Shown: piece after piece, positions 60,277 through 64,000 of the stretch | Layout of the letters: the number at the start of each line of letters is the position of its first letter | Numbering within the stretch: position 1 is the first letter of the stretch | Position numbers and translations under genes: made by a program | The notes under the pieces: generated by a model | Seen by the model: the letters and a program-made list of their open reading frames with translations, nothing else | The model's database searches: none | What the model was told of the DNA's origin: nothing | IMG/VR virus record: IMGVR_UViG_3300046003_006038 | Span: 64,001-128,000 of that record | Origin: a virus | DNA: 64,000 nucleotides | Strand: one strand, 5' to 3'

Positions 60277-63153
60277 TTATGCTTGTTCTAGTCTTCCGTA
60301 TAACATGTATTCTTCTGCTCCTATCCAATCTATTGCAAATACTGAGTATTGTTCTGCCGTTTTTGCATTTTCTGTTGCTGCTGTTCTTATTGTAACTCCT
60401 GAACCTGTTACAAATGATAGTTGTCCTGTTCCTAGTTGCTTACCTTCAAATCTACTTCCTATTTGTAAATTTGGAGGTATTGTTACTGTTGTAGCTGTAC
60501 TTGAAGTAAAATGTAAAATTCTACCAGTATCTTGTTGTTGAAGGGTATAGTTAATTGACCCTGTTGATAAAATATCTTTAAATAAAGAGATAGACCCTGT
60601 TCCAAACAAAGAACCTGTAAGTGAAGTTGCTTGTAAAGATCCTGTTAATCCGTATAAACCTGATAATTGTCTTGTATTAATCCAAACACTACCACTTCTT
60701 ACTAGTAGTTGACCTGTAGTTAGTGATCCGGTATTTATTAATACGTTATGTAATTCATCAATTTCATATCCATTATCTATCTTAACAAAAATCTTACCGT
60801 TATTTGCATGAGCATATTCTACAAATCCAATAATAACTGTATGCTGTGGTGCTTGTGGTTTTATGTTTGTAAGATATCCTGGTGTGGTTGAAGATAAGTA
60901 CAGTACATCACCGTCTACCCATGTCTCTCCCTGTAATGCACCTGTTGTATTTATTTTTCGTACTTGACCTGAAAGTGTTATAAATCCTTCTTGATTTACA
61001 TCTATATTTTCAGTAACAACACCTAGAGTTGTAGCTGAGTTATCGTCGTTATCACCTTGCGCTAATACTACTGCTAGTCGTCCACCTTGAGCTCCCCCTT
61101 CAGCAACTGACCTAATACGAACAACACGGTAATCGGCTTCCAATAAATTACCTCCTGTTTTATTTACAACTCTAGCTACCTCTTCTTGTCCTATCTGTAA
61201 AGTTACATTACTTCCTTTTAGTCCTATATCTAAAGTGCCATCGGTATCATTCCAACTTAGTCGTCCTGCTACAGGTTGTGTGGCGGTGTAAGAAGTATTA
61301 AAATCAATGTAATCTACATTGTTAATTGAACCTGATACGGTAGGATTAACGTTATAGGAAGATGTTAAAGCATATGATGCTGTAGTTGCTCTTGACGCAG
61401 ATACTGCAAATGAAGCACTTAACCCATTCAATGCATAAGAAGCTGTTCCTAATAATGAACCTGTAAAGGAACTTGAAATGAAAGTCGACGCAAAGATACT
61501 CCCACTAACATGTAAATTGTATTGTGGATTAAATGTATTAATACCGACTCTTCCATTTGCTACTGAAGAGGAAAAGGCATTGCCGGTGGTTGTTGAGTAA
61601 GAACCTGTTGCAAATATTAATCCTCCTAAATTTATACAGTGTCTAGATTGGGAAGGTAAACTTATATTTGTACCTATTATAATATTATTAGTATTTATAG
61701 TTCTAGTCCCCGATCCATTGTTCCCAACATTATAACCTATTAATGTAGAATATGAAGCACTAACCGCTGTTCTACCAGCACTGTTTCCTAAGAAGTTTGA
61801 ATTATTAGCATTAGTAGCCTGATATCCGGAGTTTTGACCTAAGAAGTTTGAATTATTAGCATTAGTAGCCTGATATCCGGAGTTTTGACCTAAGAAGTTT
61901 GAAAGACTAGCATTAGTAGCTCCTTCTCCGACACCACTTCCTAAGAAGTTTGAATTACTAGCATTGGTAGCTTGGTATCCGACACCACTTCCTAAGAAGT
62001 TTGAATCATTGGCATTGGTTGCTTCTTGTCCAGCTTGAGGTCCTAAGAAGTTCGAACTACCGGCATTAGTAGCCTGATATCCGGCACTGTTTCCTAAGAA
62101 GTTCGAATTACTAGCACCTGATGCATATCTTCCAGCATTACTTCCTAAGAAGTTTGAATCATTGGCATTGGTAGCATTTTGTCCTGCTTGAGGTCCTAAG
62201 AAGTTTGAATTACTGGCAGTAGTGTATGCTCCGGCACTGGTTCCTAAGAAGTTTGAACCATCAGCACCAGAAGCCGAAAAGCCGGCTTGGTTACCTAAAA
62301 ATATACTATTTGCATTGGATGGTCTTTCTTGGATAACATCGAAGTACGGGGTACCTGCAGGTGGATTTGTTGAGTAAAGTGTATCGTACTCAACAGATAT
62401 TGGATAACTCGATGTAGTAGCATTTTGTGCAAATGATGCTGTTCCTAATAATGACCCTGTAATAGAAGGTGCTTCTAAATAATTACCAACAAAACCTTCA
62501 CCAGTTTCAATGTATTTATCAGAATATGTTGTATTAGTTTGTATTCTTAGAAAATTTTGCTCATTAGTATTTTTATCACTATTAAGGATATCAATCGTAC
62601 TAGATTTTAATTGTACCTGTTGTTCATAAGCACCATTGTCCGCTGCTAATGTAACTATGCCTATATCAGTTTGTATTTTACCAAAATCTGTACCTGAAGT
62701 ATTTTGTATAGTGGAGGTGTTTAGTGTAGTATTTATTGAACTTCCAATAGATGCTCCATTAGGATCACCACCTAATGATACGCCAAATCCTTCTTCAACA
62801 TTAGCTATTATGTTTATAGATTGTGATGGATAGTTAAAGTCATTATTTGATATATCATTAAATAGGATCTGTCTATTATTTACCCCAAATGGATAATCTG
62901 TACCAAATAAAGCTGTTTTATTACCACTAGTACCCCAATTTGATATAAATCCTTGTGTTGCTGTAACACTTCCTGTTACTGTTTGGTTTCCTATAAAAAT
63001 ATTTGAACCTGTAGTTGCAAATGAACCTGTATCAATAGTTGTTCCACCTGCGTTTAGAGCATAGGAAGCTGTTGCAGAATAAGAAGCACTCACAGCATTC
63101 TGTGCCCAAGATGCTGTTGCAATTTGTTTACCTTGTATTAAGTTTATTGCCAT
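60277..63153 (-). CDS. Long trimeric tail fiber with YadA-like repeats
   Basis: 958 aa. Residues about 290-470 hold eleven or so 16-17-residue repeats of the form SNFLGxxAGxxATNANx, similar to the left-handed beta-roll head of YadA-type trimeric adhesins. Before and after are SLLGTASFAQNA and TGSLLGTASYAL repeats common in fibers of Bacteroidota phages. Residues about 640-790 contain GGRLAVVLAQGDNDDNSATT, a beta-domain found in phage structural proteins. Host recognition is the likely role. The DNA repeats can change number by recombination. Confidence 0.88.
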   Translation of the reverse strand: MAINLIQGKQIATASWAQNAVSASYSATASYALNAGGTTIDTGSFATTGSNIFIGNQTVTGSVTATQGFISNWGTSGNKTALFGTDYPFGVNNRQILFNDISNNDFNYPSQSINIIANVEEGFGVSLGGDPNGASIGSSINTTLNTSTIQNTSGTDFGKIQTDIGIVTLAADNGAYEQQVQLKSSTIDILNSDKNTNEQNFLRIQTNTTYSDKYIETGEGFVGNYLEAPSITGSLLGTASFAQNATTSSYPISVEYDTLYSTNPPAGTPYFDVIQERPSNANSIFLGNQAGFSASGADGSNFLGTSAGAYTTASNSNFLGPQAGQNATNANDSNFLGSNAGRYASGASNSNFLGNSAGYQATNAGSSNFLGPQAGQEATNANDSNFLGSGVGYQATNASNSNFLGSGVGEGATNASLSNFLGQNSGYQATNANNSNFLGQNSGYQATNANNSNFLGNSAGRTAVSASYSTLIGYNVGNNGSGTRTINTNNIIIGTNISLPSQSRHCINLGGLIFATGSYSTTTGNAFSSSVANGRVGINTFNPQYNLHVSGSIFASTFISSSFTGSLLGTASYALNGLSASFAVSASRATTASYALTSSYNVNPTVSGSINNVDYIDFNTSYTATQPVAGRLSWNDTDGTLDIGLKGSNVTLQIGQEEVARVVNKTGGNLLEADYRVVRIRSVAEGGAQGGRLAVVLAQGDNDDNSATTLGVVTENIDVNQEGFITLSGQVRKINTTGALQGETWVDGDVLYLSSTTPGYLTNIKPQAPQHTVIIGFVEYAHANNGKIFVKIDNGYEIDELHNVLINTGSLTTGQLLVRSGSVWINTRQLSGLYGLTGSLQATSLTGSLFGTGSISLFKDILSTGSINYTLQQQDTGRILHFTSSTATTVTIPPNLQIGSRFEGKQLGTGQLSFVTGSGVTIRTAATENAKTAEQYSVFAIDWIGAEEYMLYGRLEQA
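61787..62290. repeat. 51-bp coding repeats in the fiber gene
   Basis: About eleven tandem units, marked by CCTAAGAAGTTTGAA. Two adjacent units, 61787-61837 and 61838-61888, are identical over 51 bases, the rest differ. They encode the SNFLG repeats. Confidence 0.88.
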
Positions 63154-63155
63154 TG

Positions 63156-64000
63156 TTAGTTAAATTTTCCTACTAATAGTACCTGATCTGTTGCTTCTAA
63201 TGTAAATCCTAAATTTGTAAATGTTACAACTATGTTTGCTGAGGATTGTATTATTGATGTTATGTTGTCTGATGGGATTGCAACTCCATTTATGAATACT
63301 TGAAAATCCTGTTTCTGTATTGCTGGAAAGCCTGTTGGCGGTGTTGCTATGGTTTTGTTAGTGAACGTAGCTGTTGTACTTGCTACCGTATTTGCCAATG
63401 CTGTTGACTGCAATCCTACATATGCTATTTGTTCTACCGTCATTCCTGTTACTCCTGTTCCTCCTCCTGTATTTCCAGTTGCTCCTGTAAATGCTGTGTC
63501 GAAGAATCTCGTCGGTGCCTGTGCTGTTGATGTTGCTGCTCTTGCATTCAGTACTTCAATTGATCCTGCTGTTTCTATCCCAAATTTTAAAGCTGCTTTT
63601 GAATAGAATTTATTTGGATTTGCTATGGACGTGTTTATACTATCTGATACAATATATCCTCCTATTTTAATTGTAAAGGTTGTCTTTACTGTTCTATCTC
63701 CTCCTTGTATAAGTTCTGTAGTTGTGGTATAATTGTCAATTGATGCTCTAAATTTAAACCTCTCCGGGTCCCCCCAGTATGAATCAGATGCAAAGTTGAT
63801 ACTTTCTACTATTGCATTCATCTGTTCTATATACTCTGTAAAGATCGTACAAGAGTATACCAGGTTTACGTAGTCTGGTATAATCACTCCGTAATACTCC
63901 TTTACCGGTACCCTATTTGTTAGTATTCCGAATTGGTCGTATATGTTTTTTTGTGAGTATTTTTTTTCAAAGACTCCGAAATGTAGTGGATTATTTGCAT
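63156..64000 (-). CDS. Structural protein, N-terminus outside the window
   Basis: The frame stays open beyond the GTG at 63887 to the window edge, including HFGVFEKKYSQKNIYDQFGI and NRVPVKEYYGVIIPDYVNLV, so that GTG is not the start. SYWGDPERFKFRASIDNYTT and GGDRTVKTTFTIKIGGYIVS follow, and the C-terminus is Thr/Ala-rich. Located at the head of the fiber genes; likely a virion or baseplate protein. I do not recognise the family. Confidence 0.8.
   Translation of the reverse strand, partial: ANNPLHFGVFEKKYSQKNIYDQFGILTNRVPVKEYYGVIIPDYVNLVYSCTIFTEYIEQMNAIVESINFASDSYWGDPERFKFRASIDNYTTTTELIQGGDRTVKTTFTIKIGGYIVSDSINTSIANPNKFYSKAALKFGIETAGSIEVLNARAATSTAQAPTRFFDTAFTGATGNTGGGTGVTGMTVEQIAYVGLQSTALANTVASTTATFTNKTIATPPTGFPAIQKQDFQVFINGVAIPSDNITSIIQSSANIVVTFTNLGFTLEATDQVLLVGKFN

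Noticed and set aside
61787-62290. CRISPR-like repeat array
   Set aside because: The regular repeats are in frame, encode the SNFLG fiber motif, and have no independent spacers.

Overview
The window is about 64 kb of an AT-rich, tailed-phage genome with a contractile tail of T4-like plan. Every gene I can support lies on the minus strand, so transcription runs from high to low coordinates. Recognisable phage parts are a tail sheath, tail tube, tape-measure protein, baseplate proteins, a DnaB-type helicase, a UvsX-type recombinase, a gp32-type single-strand binding protein, a FEN/RNase H-type nuclease, thymidylate synthase and a class I ribonucleotide reductase. The host is most likely a member of Bacteroidota. 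Nineteen promoters share TTG, exactly 20 bases, then a TATATTTA-like box, which fits the Bacteroidota -33/-7 promoter. The ribosome sites are A-rich rather than Shine-Dalgarno.

Layout, from high to low coordinate (the direction of transcription). 46.7-64 kb: virion genes (a partial structural gene, a long fiber with YadA-like repeats, an arabinofuranosidase-like fiber or receptor protein, sheath, tube, baseplate hub, tape measure, gp53/LysM-like wedge, and a hub fused to a lysozyme-like domain). 34.4-46.7 kb: replication and nucleotide metabolism (a small family A polymerase, SSB, UvsX, 5' nuclease, helicase, NrdB, NrdA, a PD-(D/E)XK nuclease, thioredoxin). 26.5-33.8 kb: QueC, a lipoprotein and a large tRNA array interrupted by HNH and GIY-YIG endonuclease genes. 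The array decodes all 20 amino acids and holds several abnormal or decayed tRNAs. 8-26 kb: an accessory region of small, mostly unknown genes, many of them paralogous and duplicated, with two metallophosphoesterases, an SGNH hydrolase, a glucosaminidase, lipoprotein and membrane micro-proteins, and a possible Acb2-like anti-CBASS protein. 0-8 kb: QueE and QueD, thymidylate synthase, small membrane proteins and two GIY-YIG endonucleases.

How the parts fit. QueD, QueE and QueC give most of a preQ0 route, probably for 7-deazaguanine in phage DNA; a DNA-inserting transglycosylase is not in the window. Ribonucleotide reductase, thioredoxin and thymidylate synthase supply dNTPs. Eight GIY-YIG or HNH endonuclease genes are scattered between core genes. 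Most follow a second motif, CTATTTATAATAAA, which also precedes tail genes and looks like a late promoter.

The most interesting observation is a structured RNA placed directly before two HNH endonuclease genes (22.9 and 42.1 kb). It has two hairpins whose loops are complementary (a kissing loop), a possible loop E motif and a U-tract just before the start codon. About seven base pairs differ between the copies in a compensated way. Other strong observations are fused terminator-promoter units, relics of queE and thyA starts, a 237-bp perfect repeat, and tRNAs that lack the usual D-loop/T-loop contact bases. All statements come from reading the sequence; no database search was run.
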